This document shows positions 1 through 8,292 of a stretch of 64,000 nucleotides of DNA, piece by piece (within the stretch, counting starts at the first letter, position 1; each line of letters opens with the position of its first letter). The position numbers and the translations under genes are program-made. This DNA comes from Elusimicrobiota bacterium (GTDB lineage: Bacteria > Elusimicrobiota > Elusimicrobia > UBA1565 > UBA9628), in NCBI GenBank assembly GCA_016218575.1, contig JACRDN010000020.1, positions 124,001 to 188,000 on the forward strand. The letters are read 5' to 3'. A model generated the notes under the pieces. That model was not told where the DNA came from and searched no databases. It saw only the letters and a list, made by a program, of their open reading frames with translations.

Positions 1-348
1 GGGGCGCTCAAGGCCATGTTCTCAAAACAGGTCGAGGCGGCCCTTGAGACCTACCGCTCCATGGTGGCGGCCGGAGTGGCGCGGGAAATGGCCCGGATGG
101 TCCTGCCGGTAAACCTCTACACGGAGTTCTACTGGACCGTCAACGCCAGGAGCCTCATGAATTTTCTCTCCCTGCGCGCCGACGCCCATGCCCAGTGGGA
201 GATACAGCAGTACGCCGAGGCCATGGCCAGCGTCTTCAAGGACAAGATGCCTTGGACCTGGGCCGCCTTCCTGTCCCATGTCTGGAAAGGGATCAACCCG
301 GAGATCAACGCCCAGCGCGGGGCGTTGATCTCGACCCCGGCCAAATAA
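1..348 (+). CDS. thyX: Flavin-dependent thymidylate synthase ThyX, C-terminal part
   Basis: This is the 3' end of a gene that begins before the window. The frame is open from base 1 and stops at 348. The visible 115 residues carry the C-terminal signature of ThyX: the stretch around [13 protein letters not shown], followed by [10 protein letters not shown] and [11 protein letters not shown]. In the family this region forms part of the dUMP and FAD binding surface. ThyX converts dUMP to dTMP using methylene-tetrahydrofolate and NADPH in the cytosol. The N-terminal RHRxxSxNExSxRY motif lies outside the window, so completeness cannot be judged. The next gene starts 4 bases downstream, which suggests cotranscription. 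Confidence 0.93.
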   Translation, partial: GALKAMFSKQVEAALETYRSMVAAGVAREMARMVLPVNLYTEFYWTVNARSLMNFLSLRADAHAQWEIQQYAEAMASVFKDKMPWTWAAFLSHVWKGINPEINAQRGALISTPAK

Positions 349-351
349 GCC

Positions 352-1293
352 ATGCACGTCCTGGCGGCCCTGATCGCGGTCCTGGGCTTGGGCCGCGCGG
401 GCCTGGCCCAGCAGGCGGCACGGGCCCAGCGCGCCGACCTTAAGATCGTGGTGCCGGCCGAGGGCGCGGTCGAGGCCCGGGAAGTATTGAGGCTGCGCGC
501 CAGCATGGAGGGGCGGGCCGAGGAGGTCACGGCCTCGCCCGGCTCCTGGGTCCTCTCCGGCAAAAGCCTCGGGAGCCTGGCCAACAAGGAGATGGCCGAC
601 CTCTTCGACTCCCGGACCAACGCCAAGGGAGAGCTCGAGAAGCGCTGGAAATCCGTCTATAAGCCCACTCCCATCCATTGCCCCGGGGACTGCTTTGTTC
701 TTAGAGTCTTCATCAGCCCCAAGGAGTGGCTCAAGCCCAAGGCCCTCCTCTTCGAGGTGGCCCAAAAGCTCACCTTGACGGGGAAGGCCGCCGCTCAGGA
801 CGCGGCCTGGGTCAAGGACGGCCAAATTTTGGAATTTTGGCCCGCCGCCGAGCCCAATCGCAGGTTCAAGCTGCCCCTGCGCGGCTGCTCCGGAGGAACA
901 TTCGCCATGGATTTATCCCCCTCAAATTACCTGGAGCCGGGGACCGCTTGGAAGGGCGAGATCGTCCCGGCGCGCCGCAAAAATGTCTTGGCCGTGCCGA
1001 CCCAAGCTTTGATCCGCCACGGCTCGGAGGTCTACCTGCCGGTGAAGGTCTCCGCGGGCCTCTCCACGGAGTCTTTGACCGAGATCACCTCAGGGCTCGA
1101 GGACAAGAGACAAATACTGGTTCTAGGCGACGTTCAGCTCGGCAAGGCCTCGCGGCACAAGCCCGGGCCGGAACGGGAGGAGCCCGTCCAAGTCATCGAA
1201 TCCAGGCAAGACAAGGCCGCGGGCCCCCGGGGCGGTTTTTTGAGCCCGGTGCCCGAGGCGGACTCCTCCGAAGAGGATACTAATGCCCAATGA
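352..1293 (+). CDS. Putative periplasmic adaptor-like (HlyD/RND membrane-fusion) protein
   Basis: A 313-residue protein with a hydrophobic N-terminus (about residues 1-19, ending LAQ) that looks like a signal peptide. Residues around 62-80 (SPGSWVLSGKSLGSLANKE) resemble the lipoyl-like hairpin of membrane-fusion proteins, and about residues 205-260 (VLAVPTQALIRHG, then ITSGLEDKRQILVLGD) resemble the beta-barrel and membrane-proximal parts of RND adaptors. The long coiled-coil hairpin of classic adaptors is not evident and no pump gene is adjacent, so it may be a solitary or divergent member. Its last 11 bases overlap glgC. The family call is tentative. Confidence 0.5.
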   Translation: MHVLAALIAVLGLGRAGLAQQAARAQRADLKIVVPAEGAVEAREVLRLRASMEGRAEEVTASPGSWVLSGKSLGSLANKEMADLFDSRTNAKGELEKRWKSVYKPTPIHCPGDCFVLRVFISPKEWLKPKALLFEVAQKLTLTGKAAAQDAAWVKDGQILEFWPAAEPNRRFKLPLRGCSGGTFAMDLSPSNYLEPGTAWKGEIVPARRKNVLAVPTQALIRHGSEVYLPVKVSAGLSTESLTEITSGLEDKRQILVLGDVQLGKASRHKPGPEREEPVQVIESRQDKAAGPRGGFLSPVPEADSSEEDTNAQ

Positions 1294-2515
1294 CATCGCC
1301 CGCACGCGCCGAGTCCTCGCCATCATCCTGGCCGGAGGCAAGGGCGAGCGCCTGCATCCCCTGACCCACGAGCGCTCCAAGCCCGCCGTCCCTTTCGGCG
1401 GGAAATACCGGGTCATAGATTTCGTCCTCTCGAACTTCGTCAATTCGGGGATGCACTCGATTTACGTCCTGGTCCAATACCTCTCCCAAAGCCTCATCGA
1501 GTACCTGCGCACGAGTTGGCGCACCACGGGGCTCACCCGCGACCAATTCATCACCGTGGTCCCCCCGCAAATGCGCATCGGGACCGTCTGGTACCGGGGG
1601 ACCGCCGACGCCGTGCGCCAGAACATGAACCTCATCCGGGACTTCGACCCGGACATCATCGCCGTATTCGGGGCTGACCACGTCTACCGCATGGACGTGG
1701 GCCAGATGATGCATTTTCACCTCGAGAAAGGCGCGGACATGACCGTGGCCACCCTCCCCGTCCCCATCCGGAGCGCACCCGCCTTCGGGATCGTGGAGAC
1801 CGACGCCAAGGGGCGCATCACCGCCTTCGAGGAGAAGCCCGCCGCGGCCAAGCCCATGCCCAAGGATCCGGGCCGCGCCCTCTCCTCCATGGGCAACTAC
1901 TTTTTCAACGCGGACGTGCTCATGAGCATCCTCGAGGACGAGGCCTTCCAGGCCCCGGACCTGGACTTCGGCAAATCCATCCTCCCCATCATTCCCAAGA
2001 AGCTCAAGGTCTACGCTTATGACTTCTCGACCAACGTCCTTCCCGGGCTCAAGCCCTACGAGGAAAAGGCCTACTGGCGCGACGTGGGCACCCTCCCGGC
2101 TTACTACCAGTCCAACATGGACATCCTGGGGGCCAAGCCCCGACTTAACTTGAACAACCGAAAATGGTTCCTCCACGCCGGACGCTACGACGGCCCTCCG
2201 GCCAAGATCCTGGACGGAAAGCTCGTCAACACCATCATCGGAGACGGGTGTTTCGTGCGCAACGCGACGATCAAGAACTCCATCCTGGGCCGCGGCGTGC
2301 ACGTCCACGACGGCGCCGTCATCGAGGACTCCATCATCATGGATTTCTGCAAGGTCCGGGCCGAGGCGAGGCTGCGTCGAGTGATCGTGGACCGCTTCAA
2401 CGACATCCCCTCCCGGGAAACCATAGGGCACAATCCCTCCAAAGACGCCCAGCGCTATTTCGTGGACCCTTCGGGGCTCGTGGTGGTGCCCCGTGGGAAA
2501 ACCTTACCCGCATAA
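1283..2515 (+). CDS. glgC: Glucose-1-phosphate adenylyltransferase
   Basis: A 410-residue enzyme of usual length that makes ADP-glucose from glucose-1-phosphate and ATP, the committing step of bacterial glycogen synthesis. The N-terminal nucleotide-binding motif LAGGKGERLHPLT appears near residue 14, followed by the KPAVPFGGKYRVIDF region, the FGADHVYRMD site, and YWRDVGTLPAYYQSN in the sugar-phosphate region. The C-terminus has the left-handed beta-helix style repeats expected for the family. The ATG lies inside the end of the preceding gene. No other glycogen gene is in the window; phoH follows after 17 bases. Confidence 0.97.
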   Translation: MPNDIARTRRVLAIILAGGKGERLHPLTHERSKPAVPFGGKYRVIDFVLSNFVNSGMHSIYVLVQYLSQSLIEYLRTSWRTTGLTRDQFITVVPPQMRIGTVWYRGTADAVRQNMNLIRDFDPDIIAVFGADHVYRMDVGQMMHFHLEKGADMTVATLPVPIRSAPAFGIVETDAKGRITAFEEKPAAAKPMPKDPGRALSSMGNYFFNADVLMSILEDEAFQAPDLDFGKSILPIIPKKLKVYAYDFSTNVLPGLKPYEEKAYWRDVGTLPAYYQSNMDILGAKPRLNLNNRKWFLHAGRYDGPPAKILDGKLVNTIIGDGCFVRNATIKNSILGRGVHVHDGAVIEDSIIMDFCKVRAEARLRRVIVDRFNDIPSRETIGHNPSKDAQRYFVDPSGLVVVPRGKTLPA

Positions 2516-2532
2516 CCCGCACCGGGAGGAAT

Positions 2533-3492
2533 ATGGTCACTAAAAGAATCCGCTTGGAAAGCCCCGAGGAGGCCCTTCAGCTCCTGGGCGAAAGGGACGC
2601 CGCCCTGCGCCAGATGGAGCGCGACTTCGGCGTCGAGATTTTCCTGCGCCAGGACGCGCAGACGGGGGAGCTGCGCCTCACCATCAAGGGCAGCGCCGGC
2701 CGAGCGGACAAGGTTATGCGCCGCATCCGCGAAAAGCTCGCTGTCATCCGGCAAGGCCTGGGCCAAGGCCAAGCCCAGGCCTCCATCCCAGAACCCATGG
2801 ACCTGGATTCCCCTTCCGTTCCCGAGGACGGGATTTACCGCACGGCCTACGGGAAAATCGTCCGGGCCCGCACGCCCAACCAGCAGAAATACATAGACAC
2901 GATCCTGAGCCACGAGCTGGCCTTCGGGATCGGCCCCGCCGGCACGGGAAAGACCTTCATCGCCGTGGCCTGCGCCCTGCGGGCGCTCGAGCTGCGGCAG
3001 GTCAACCGCATCATTTTGACCCGCCCCGTGGTAGAAGCGGGAGAGCGCCTGGGATTTTTGCCGGGAGACCTGCTGGAGAAGGTCAACCCCTACCTCAAGC
3101 CCCTCTACGACGCCTTCTTCGCTTTGCTCGGCCCCGAGCGCTTCCGGATGTGGCGGGACACCGAGGTGATCGAGATCGTTCCCCTGGCCTACATGCGCGG
3201 GCGCACCTTCGAAGACTCCTTCATCCTCCTCGATGAGGCCCAAAACACCACCCCGGAGCAGATGAAGATGTTCCTGACCCGTATGGGCATTGGCTCGCGG
3301 GCCGTCGTCACCGGCGACATCACCCAAACCGATCTCACTGAAAGGACCGTCTCTGGCCTGGTGCGCGTGACCGAGATATTGAAGGGGGTGGAGGGAGTGG
3401 CCTTCCATCGCCTCACCGAGGAAGACGTGGTGCGCCATCCCCTCGTCAAGCGCGTGATCCGGGCCTATGATCTCTGGGAGCAGAAGCAGTGA
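2533..3492 (+). CDS. phoH: PhoH-family ATPase
   Basis: A 319-residue protein read from the ATG at 2533, chosen because a strong Shine-Dalgarno (GGGAGGA, 2524-2530) precedes it; a longer frame runs back into glgC but is not needed. Residues 1-90 form a KH-like N-terminal domain typical of bacterial PhoH/PhoL. Walker A is GPAGTGKT (near residue 137) and Walker B is ILLDEAQN. The stop overlaps the ybeY start by four bases (GTGA), and phoH-ybeY is a very common gene pair linked to ribosome and RNA quality control. The exact biochemical role of PhoH in bacteria is poorly defined. Confidence 0.95.
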   Translation: MVTKRIRLESPEEALQLLGERDAALRQMERDFGVEIFLRQDAQTGELRLTIKGSAGRADKVMRRIREKLAVIRQGLGQGQAQASIPEPMDLDSPSVPEDGIYRTAYGKIVRARTPNQQKYIDTILSHELAFGIGPAGTGKTFIAVACALRALELRQVNRIILTRPVVEAGERLGFLPGDLLEKVNPYLKPLYDAFFALLGPERFRMWRDTEVIEIVPLAYMRGRTFEDSFILLDEAQNTTPEQMKMFLTRMGIGSRAVVTGDITQTDLTERTVSGLVRVTEILKGVEGVAFHRLTEEDVVRHPLVKRVIRAYDLWEQKQ

Positions 3493-3947
3493 CGGTCAAC
3501 GTCTTCGGCGCCGGGCTCCTGCCCGCCTCGGCCCGGAAGCCCCGCCTTTTGAGGAAGGCTTGCCTTGCCGCACTTAAGAGCGAGAAGTTCCGCGGCTCGG
3601 GGGAGATCAGCATTATTTTAACGGATAGAAAAAAGATGCTCGCCCTAAACGAGACATTCTTGCGCCACGACCACGACACCGACGTCATCGCCTTCAACTA
3701 CGACCCCCCGAACAGCCCCCGAGAGCCCTTCGGGGACGTTTACATCTCCGTCCCGCAGGCCCGAGCGCAGGCCAGTGAGCTCGGACACCCTCTCCTCCAG
3801 GAAATACTGACCCTCATCATCCACGGGACCTTGCATCTCCTCGGCCACGAGGATTCCACTCCGCGGAAAAAGGCGAGAATGTTCGCCAGGCAAGACAGAA
3901 TACTCAGCTCCCTTTCACGCCCCAAGAGGCGAATAAGGCGTCCATAA
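3489..3947 (+). CDS. ybeY: Endoribonuclease YbeY (16S rRNA maturation)
   Basis: A 152-residue metal-dependent RNase acting in 16S rRNA 3'-end maturation and ribosome quality control. The zinc-binding signature HGTLHLLGHED (about residues 115-125) matches the family motif HGxLHLxGHD with Glu-Asp at the end, and the upstream TDVIAFNY segment is also characteristic. It starts with GTG overlapping the phoH stop, so translation is probably coupled. Its last 44 bases overlap, on the opposite strand, the end of the methyltransferase gene that converges on it. Confidence 0.96.
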   Translation: MTVNVFGAGLLPASARKPRLLRKACLAALKSEKFRGSGEISIILTDRKKMLALNETFLRHDHDTDVIAFNYDPPNSPREPFGDVYISVPQARAQASELGHPLLQEILTLIIHGTLHLLGHEDSTPRKKARMFARQDRILSSLSRPKRRIRRP

Positions 3948-4701
3948 CCAAAGAATCGGGCCGCCGGAGGCTCATTGCTCGAACCGCCTCCCGGGCCAGG
4001 CCGCACTCATTATCAATACAGAGCTTTATAGCTGCCTCCCCGAAATAAAAGCCCTTAAGGTTGCTGACTACGGCCTCGTAGTCATTCCCCTGGGCTCCCA
4101 GGGCCGCAACGGGATGGAATTTCGCCTGAACCCCCTCAAAACCGGCCCTGACCAAAGCCCCGGGGATCTTGGTCCCGATGCAAGGATCGAGTCCCTTGCC
4201 GATCGCGGCCTCGTCCCATAGCCGCATCCATTTTTGAGCGGCGGGTTTTTGGGGCTGCCACTGTATCAACTGGTTGCAAGGCTCCAGGGCGTAGAAGACC
4301 CCTCCGGGCTTAAGCAGGCGCCTGACCTGTCTGAGAGTCTCTTCCCAAAGCGGGCCGATGCACCACAGCGCCAACTTGGTAAACACCAGGTCGAAACTGG
4401 ACTCATTAAAAGCGATACCACCCCCATCCATGACGAGAAATTCAGCGCCGGGCTCCTGCCCGAACTTGGCCCGGGCCACGGCGACGGCCTGAGAGGCCTT
4501 GTCTATCCCGGTGTATTTGAGCCTTGGGTTGGCCCGCTTAAGCCAGGGCCAATTGGCCCCGGATCCGCAGCCGATCTCAAGGCAATGCCCGGCTTGGCTT
4601 GCCAGCGCCTCCAAGACGGGCTCGCGCAAGAGGAGGGCTTGAGACTCCAGCCGGACCACCTCCTCCAGGGAGTGTCCGAGCGGATATTCGATTTTATTCA
4701 T
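3904..4701 (-). CDS. Class I SAM-dependent methyltransferase paired with the MppP-like gene
   Basis: A 265-residue cytosolic methyltransferase. Motif I is LEIGCGSGANWPWL (near residue 42), followed by an acidic residue in TGIDKAS and the post-motif LLKPGGVFYALEP, all typical of the Rossmann-fold class I family. Its ATG lies inside the last codons of the upstream aminotransferase-like gene (8-base overlap), so the two are almost certainly one transcription and translation unit. Substrate is not predictable from sequence alone. Because the partner resembles an arginine oxidase, a keto- or dehydro-arginine product is one possible substrate, by analogy with the methyltransferase MrsA that methylates 2-ketoarginine in beta-methylarginine synthesis. 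That link is inference. Confidence 0.8.
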   Translation of the reverse strand: MNKIEYPLGHSLEEVVRLESQALLLREPVLEALASQAGHCLEIGCGSGANWPWLKRANPRLKYTGIDKASQAVAVARAKFGQEPGAEFLVMDGGGIAFNESSFDLVFTKLALWCIGPLWEETLRQVRRLLKPGGVFYALEPCNQLIQWQPQKPAAQKWMRLWDEAAIGKGLDPCIGTKIPGALVRAGFEGVQAKFHPVAALGAQGNDYEAVVSNLKGFYFGEAAIKLCIDNECGLAREAVRAMSLRRPDSLVMDALFASWGVKGS

Positions 4702-5827
4702 GACCGAGCCTCCAGAGCTCTTGACTCAAAAACGCGACCGCCTCAAGAAAATCGGCCTTGGGCTTGAGCAAGGCAAAGCGCGCGCAGTGGGTGACCGCCC
4801 CGGGCCGGCTCCAGTAGAAAGGCCTTCCGGGCAGAAGCACCAGATTTTTGGCCTTGAAATGCTGGGCCAAATGCCAGTCGCTTTTAAAAGGCGGCCCGAT
4901 CCGGACCCATTCCACGCTCAGCCTCGACTTCAAGGCCTCCGGGTGCACCGACAGCACCTCCCCGTCCAGGGCCTGCCTGAATTGGATCCGTCTCTCGGCG
5001 ACCTCCTTCCATACGGCCTCGGCCAGGCCCCGTTCCAGCGCGTCTTTCAAGAACTCGCCCAGAACCGCCAGGGCAAAGTTCGAGGGGCAGAGGAATATCT
5101 CATCGTAGATAACCTCCATCTCCCGGATGATGTCTGGCGAACAGAAGAGGAGGCTGGCCTTGATCTCCTGGGTGGGCCAGACCTTGCCCGTGTCCTCGAT
5201 GGAAATGAAGGAGACCCCCGAGTCCAAGAGGATCTGGTAATGGTCCGTGTCCTGAGGCATGAAGAACCGGAAGGTATTGTCCAGGACCAGGACTTTCTTA
5301 TTTCGCGCGCACCACTCGACCAGGCCTTGGAATTGCTCCCTGGAAAGAACCTTGCCCGTTGGATTATTGGGATTGACGATGAAGACGGCACCGGCCCGGC
5401 TCCGGTCCAGGGCCTTGTCCCAGGCTCCCCCGTGAAGCTCGGGCTCGGGCAAAGCCTCCAAAGCCACGCCCCTTCTCTTAAGGATCAGGCAGAGATTGTC
5501 GAAGGTCGGCTCAAGAAGCGCGGTTTTGAGCTTTTTCTCGGCCAGCCACACCGCCGCCAGGTCGATGGAGCAGGACGCGGTCGGGGCTATCTTGAAATGC
5601 CCGTAGCCCGCCAAAGACGGGCAACTCGACAGCCTTCGGAACGCCTCCTTGAACCGCCTTTCGGCCTCTCCCGACCTGATTTTGGCGCCGCTCTCCCAAA
5701 GCTCGGGCAATCGCTTGACGATCGCCTGCTGAAACTCGGGCAGCTCCTGCGAGGCATGCCCGTTGGCCAAATCATGCCGGCTCTCGAGCCCCAGAGCCTC
5801 TATCTCCGTCAAAGTCTGTCCTGTCAT
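4694..5827 (-). CDS. MppP-like PLP-dependent enzyme (L-arginine oxidase/hydroxylase family)
   Basis: A 377-residue fold-type I PLP enzyme. General aminotransferase features are NPNNPTGKVLS (about residue 153), Asp183 in VLDNTFR and the PLP lysine K215 in EDTGKVWP. Beyond these it shares with MppP of enduracididine synthesis an N-terminal LTxxE...GHAxQ pattern (T7, E10, H24), the EPTFDN segment, HYQILLDSG and EDTGK[VL]WPT. In Streptomyces MppP the residues I recall as lining the arginine pocket are T12, E15 and H29; the same three occur here with identical spacing. MppP uses PLP and oxygen to convert L-arginine to 2-oxo-4-hydroxy-5-guanidinovaleric acid and 2-ketoarginine. A strong Shine-Dalgarno (AGGAGG, complement of 5833-5838) precedes the ATG. 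An ordinary aminotransferase remains possible. Confidence 0.78.
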   Translation of the reverse strand: MTGQTLTEIEALGLESRHDLANGHASQELPEFQQAIVKRLPELWESGAKIRSGEAERRFKEAFRRLSSCPSLAGYGHFKIAPTASCSIDLAAVWLAEKKLKTALLEPTFDNLCLILKRRGVALEALPEPELHGGAWDKALDRSRAGAVFIVNPNNPTGKVLSREQFQGLVEWCARNKKVLVLDNTFRFFMPQDTDHYQILLDSGVSFISIEDTGKVWPTQEIKASLLFCSPDIIREMEVIYDEIFLCPSNFALAVLGEFLKDALERGLAEAVWKEVAERRIQFRQALDGEVLSVHPEALKSRLSVEWVRIGPPFKSDWHLAQHFKAKNLVLLPGRPFYWSRPGAVTHCARFALLKPKADFLEAVAFLSQELWRLGHE

Positions 5828-5890
5828 AAATTCCTCCTGTTCCCCGGCTGACGCCTGCCCAGTTTTAACAGAAGGGTGATATGATGTAAA

Positions 5891-5909
5891 ATAAATAGAT
5901 TCTATTTAT
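5891..5909. promoter_or_regulatory. Perfect inverted repeat (operator candidate) in the LysR/MppP-like divergent promoter region
   Basis: ATAAATAG-ATT-CTATTTAT, an 8-base perfect dyad with a 3-base spacer, lies in the 97-base gap between the LysR start (5925) and the oppositely transcribed PLP-enzyme start (5827). The position in an AT-rich divergent promoter suits autoregulation plus control of the neighbouring pair. It does not centre a canonical T-N11-A box, so the link to this LysR protein is inference. Confidence 0.55.
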
Positions 5910-5924
5910 CCATAACAATTTCTT

Positions 5925-6785
5925 ATGCCAATCCCAGCGCACGAGCTAGAGGCCTTCCACGCGACCGCGCAAACCCGGAGCTTCTCCGCGGCCGCCAAGC
6001 GCGTCAACATCACCCAGCCGGCCCTCTCCCAAAGGATTCGAAGCTTGGAGCGCGCCCTGGGGCTCACCCTCTTGGTGCGCGACAGAAAAGAGGCGCGCCT
6101 CACCGACGCCGGGACGAGGCTCTTGCGCTACTGCCAGGCCCAAGGACATCTCGAGGCCGAGCTTTTAAGCGATCTGGGCGGGACGCCCGAGGGCGATTTT
6201 GGAGGGCGCCTGCGCCTGGCCGGATACTCCACGATCCTGCATTCGGTCGTGGTTCCGGCCCTGGCCGGGTTTCTGAGGGAGAACCCCTTGGTTCAATACG
6301 AGTTCGCCGCGGCCGAGATGCGCGACTTGCCGGGGATGCTTGAGAGCGGCGAGGCCGATTTCGTCGTGCTCGACCGGATCTTGGAGCGTTCCGGCCTCGA
6401 ATCCGTCCTATTGGGCCGCGAGGCCTGCGTCTTGATCGAGAGCTCCCGCTTCCGCTCCCCGGATATCTACCTCGACCACGACCCCAATGACCGCACCACC
6501 GAGCTCTTCCTAAAGAAGCAGGGCCTAAGGGCGTCCAAATCCCCGGCTCGGCGCTACATGGACGACATACACGGGATCATCAATGGAGCGGCCCTGGGCC
6601 TCGGGAAAGCCGTGGTGCCCAGGCACCTGCTCTCCAAGGCCTCGTCGGTGCGGGTCATCCCGGGGCTCAAGCCCCTTGAAATACCCGTCGTTCTCCACTA
6701 TTTCAAGCAGCCCTATTACTCAAGGCTGCAGAAGGAAATCATCCAACGCCTCAAAAGCCACTGCGCAGAGCGGCTGGGGGGCTAG
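5925..6785 (+). CDS. LysR-family transcriptional regulator
   Basis: A 286-residue LysR-type regulator. The N-terminal winged helix-turn-helix covers roughly residues 5-65 (ELEAFHATAQTRSFSAAAKR, then ITQPALSQRIRSLE), followed by a linker helix and a periplasmic-binding-like effector domain from about residue 95. It is divergent from the MppP-like/methyltransferase pair, with a palindrome between them, the classic arrangement of a LysR activator controlling an adjacent operon. The effector may be the pathway substrate or product, but nothing in the sequence identifies it. The gene ends overlapping by four bases the end of the convergent next gene. Confidence 0.9.
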   Translation: MPIPAHELEAFHATAQTRSFSAAAKRVNITQPALSQRIRSLERALGLTLLVRDRKEARLTDAGTRLLRYCQAQGHLEAELLSDLGGTPEGDFGGRLRLAGYSTILHSVVVPALAGFLRENPLVQYEFAAAEMRDLPGMLESGEADFVVLDRILERSGLESVLLGREACVLIESSRFRSPDIYLDHDPNDRTTELFLKKQGLRASKSPARRYMDDIHGIINGAALGLGKAVVPRHLLSKASSVRVIPGLKPLEIPVVLHYFKQPYYSRLQKEIIQRLKSHCAERLGG

Positions 6786-7423
6786 GGATTGGGGAACGGA
6801 TTCTGCTCCGAGGCCCAACGGCGCAGAATGAGCGGGACCATGACGACCCCTCCGGCCGAGCGGTATTCCCCGGACAAGCCCTCCTTGACCGGCTCGAAGG
6901 CGGCGGCGCCATGGCGCGCCGCCGCGTTGCCGTAAAGGCCCGCGAGCACCAAGTAGACGATGGACGGCGGGTAATTCTTCCAATACCGGCGCGCTTCGAT
7001 GCTGGTCATCCAATCCTTGGCCGGGTCGAATTTGGCGCCGTAAACGCAGGGAGCCCGCTCCTTGATGGCTTGGGCCGTCACGAACCTCGTCTCGCCCTCG
7101 CGCCGAACCACCTGGGACAAGACAATGGCGTCCGAGGCCGCCGCCAAAGAGGCCTCCGCCAGGACGAGCTTCTTGCCGTTCGGAAAGAAGACCAGGACCT
7201 CGCGCGCGGCCGGGTCGCTGACTAGTCTTAAACCGTTTTCAAAGGAGATGGAGTACGGGATCTCCCCCGCGACGGAATAAGCCCCCGGAACCAGGGGCGG
7301 GAGGGCCTTTACCTCGGTTATGATCTGCCGGAAGCACTCGGGCGGCTTGGAAGCGCTCCAGCCGTCGGCCGCCAATAAAGCCAATACCAGACCCGAGAGA
7401 GCGCTTCCCGCCCATTTCCCCAT
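6782..7423 (-). CDS. Secreted protein of unknown function
   Basis: A 213-residue protein with an N-terminal signal-like segment (about residues 1-23, ending GWSA). No family recognised. The body contains two cysteines (in PECFRQ and APCVYG) and a mixed alpha/beta pattern. The start is supported by a -10-like TAAAAT (complement of 7430-7435) exactly 6 bases before ATG, implying a leaderless message, and by a GGGCC motif 23 bases further upstream. It converges on the LysR gene with a 4-base overlap. Confidence 0.7.
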   Translation of the reverse strand: MGKWAGSALSGLVLALLAADGWSASKPPECFRQIITEVKALPPLVPGAYSVAGEIPYSISFENGLRLVSDPAAREVLVFFPNGKKLVLAEASLAAASDAIVLSQVVRREGETRFVTAQAIKERAPCVYGAKFDPAKDWMTSIEARRYWKNYPPSIVYLVLAGLYGNAAARHGAAAFEPVKEGLSGEYRSAGGVVMVPLILRRWASEQNPFPNP

Positions 7424-7429
7424 ATAGTT

Positions 7430-7435
7430 ATTTTA
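7430..7435 (-). promoter_or_regulatory. -10 element for the secreted-protein gene starting at 7423
   Basis: TAAAAT on the minus strand, 6 bases from the ATG, so transcription would begin at or next to the start codon. No convincing -35 is visible; a GGGCC core (7459-7463) sits 23 bases upstream instead. Confidence 0.55.
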
Positions 7436-7457
7436 ACCGCCCACTCACCGGAGTTCA

Positions 7458-7497
7458 TGGGCCAAAAGGGCAGCAGTGAGGCACCCAAAGGGCCTAT
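7458..7497. promoter_or_regulatory. GGGCC motif cluster between divergent genes 7423(-) and 7515(+)
   Basis: TGGGCCAAAAGGG (7458-7470) and CCCAAAGGGCCTAT (7484-7497). This is one of eight intergenic clusters in the window that share a GGGCC/GGCCC core with T/A-rich flanks. The first copy is 23 bases upstream of the minus-strand -10. Role unknown; a shared activator site is inferred. Confidence 0.4.
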
Positions 7498-7514
7498 TTT
7501 ATTATCATGCCTTC

Positions 7515-8276
7515 ATGGCAAAAGCGCTTGAAAAGCCAAATTATGGACTGGACGCGCCCTTGATTGTCAAGCGCTGGGGATATTTCGGGGTCTTAGGCCT
7601 TGTCTTGACCACGATTCTCTTCAGGCATTTGCCTTCTCATTGGCTGTGCTCAATCCTGGCAAGCCTGGCTTACACGGCCTCTTTCTTCTTTCTTATGCCG
7701 GCTATAACCATTGCGTTCGGAAGTTTCTTCCTCAAATTTCGCGAACGCGACTGGCTTTTGGACCAGCTTCAATTGGAAGGGGACGAAACCGTGTTGGATG
7801 CGGGCTGCGGAAGAGGGCTGCTACTAATCGGCGCGGCCAAAAGGCTTTCCACAGGCAAAGCCCACGGCCTCGACATGTGGGCGCAGGAAGACCAGAGCTC
7901 GAATTGCCGCAAAGCAACCCGCGCCAACGCCGCGATCGAGGGTGTGGCCGGGAAAATAGAAGTCCATGATGGGGACATGAGGCGAATGCCTTTCGAGGAC
8001 GCCCGTTTCGACGCGGTCGTCTCCAGCTGGGCCATCCATAATATTTACGATGCCCGGGAAAGGGAGAGGGCCCTGCGAGAAATCCTTCGTGTTCTTAAAC
8101 CCGGCGGCAAGCTCGCCATCCTCGACATTGACCATGCCCAGGAATATCGCGATTTTTATGTCCAGGCCGGGCTCAAGGAGGTTCGACTTCTCGGCCCGCG
8201 CTACACGTTCGGCAAGAAAACCTATCTGCTCATGGCGAGAAACTTATCCACAAAAACTTCCCGCGAAGTTTTGTGA
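7515..8276 (+). CDS. Membrane-anchored SAM-dependent methyltransferase
   Basis: A 253-residue protein read from the ATG at 7515; a GTG at 7476 in the same frame gives 13 more residues but lies among regulatory motifs. Two hydrophobic segments (about residues 22-38 and 45-66) anchor the N-terminus. The methyltransferase domain follows: motif I VLDAGCGRGLLL, acidic HGLDMWAQ, the VSSWAIHNIY region and LKPGGKLAILDID, close to the UbiE/COQ5 style. A membrane anchor suggests a lipid-like substrate. A TATTAT hexamer (7500-7505) ends 9 bases before the ATG. Confidence 0.75.
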   Translation: MAKALEKPNYGLDAPLIVKRWGYFGVLGLVLTTILFRHLPSHWLCSILASLAYTASFFFLMPAITIAFGSFFLKFRERDWLLDQLQLEGDETVLDAGCGRGLLLIGAAKRLSTGKAHGLDMWAQEDQSSNCRKATRANAAIEGVAGKIEVHDGDMRRMPFEDARFDAVVSSWAIHNIYDARERERALREILRVLKPGGKLAILDIDHAQEYRDFYVQAGLKEVRLLGPRYTFGKKTYLLMARNLSTKTSREVL

Positions 8277-8292
8277 ACAACTTCATCGAAAA

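Noticed and set aside
2164-2532. Long N-terminal extension of PhoH within the glgC gene.
   Set aside because: It would be out of frame with glgC over 350 bases and the ATG at 2533 has a strong Shine-Dalgarno.
5891-5909. Canonical LysR T-N11-A operator.
   Set aside because: The dyad is perfect, but no T-N11-A pair is centred on it. Kept only as an inverted repeat.
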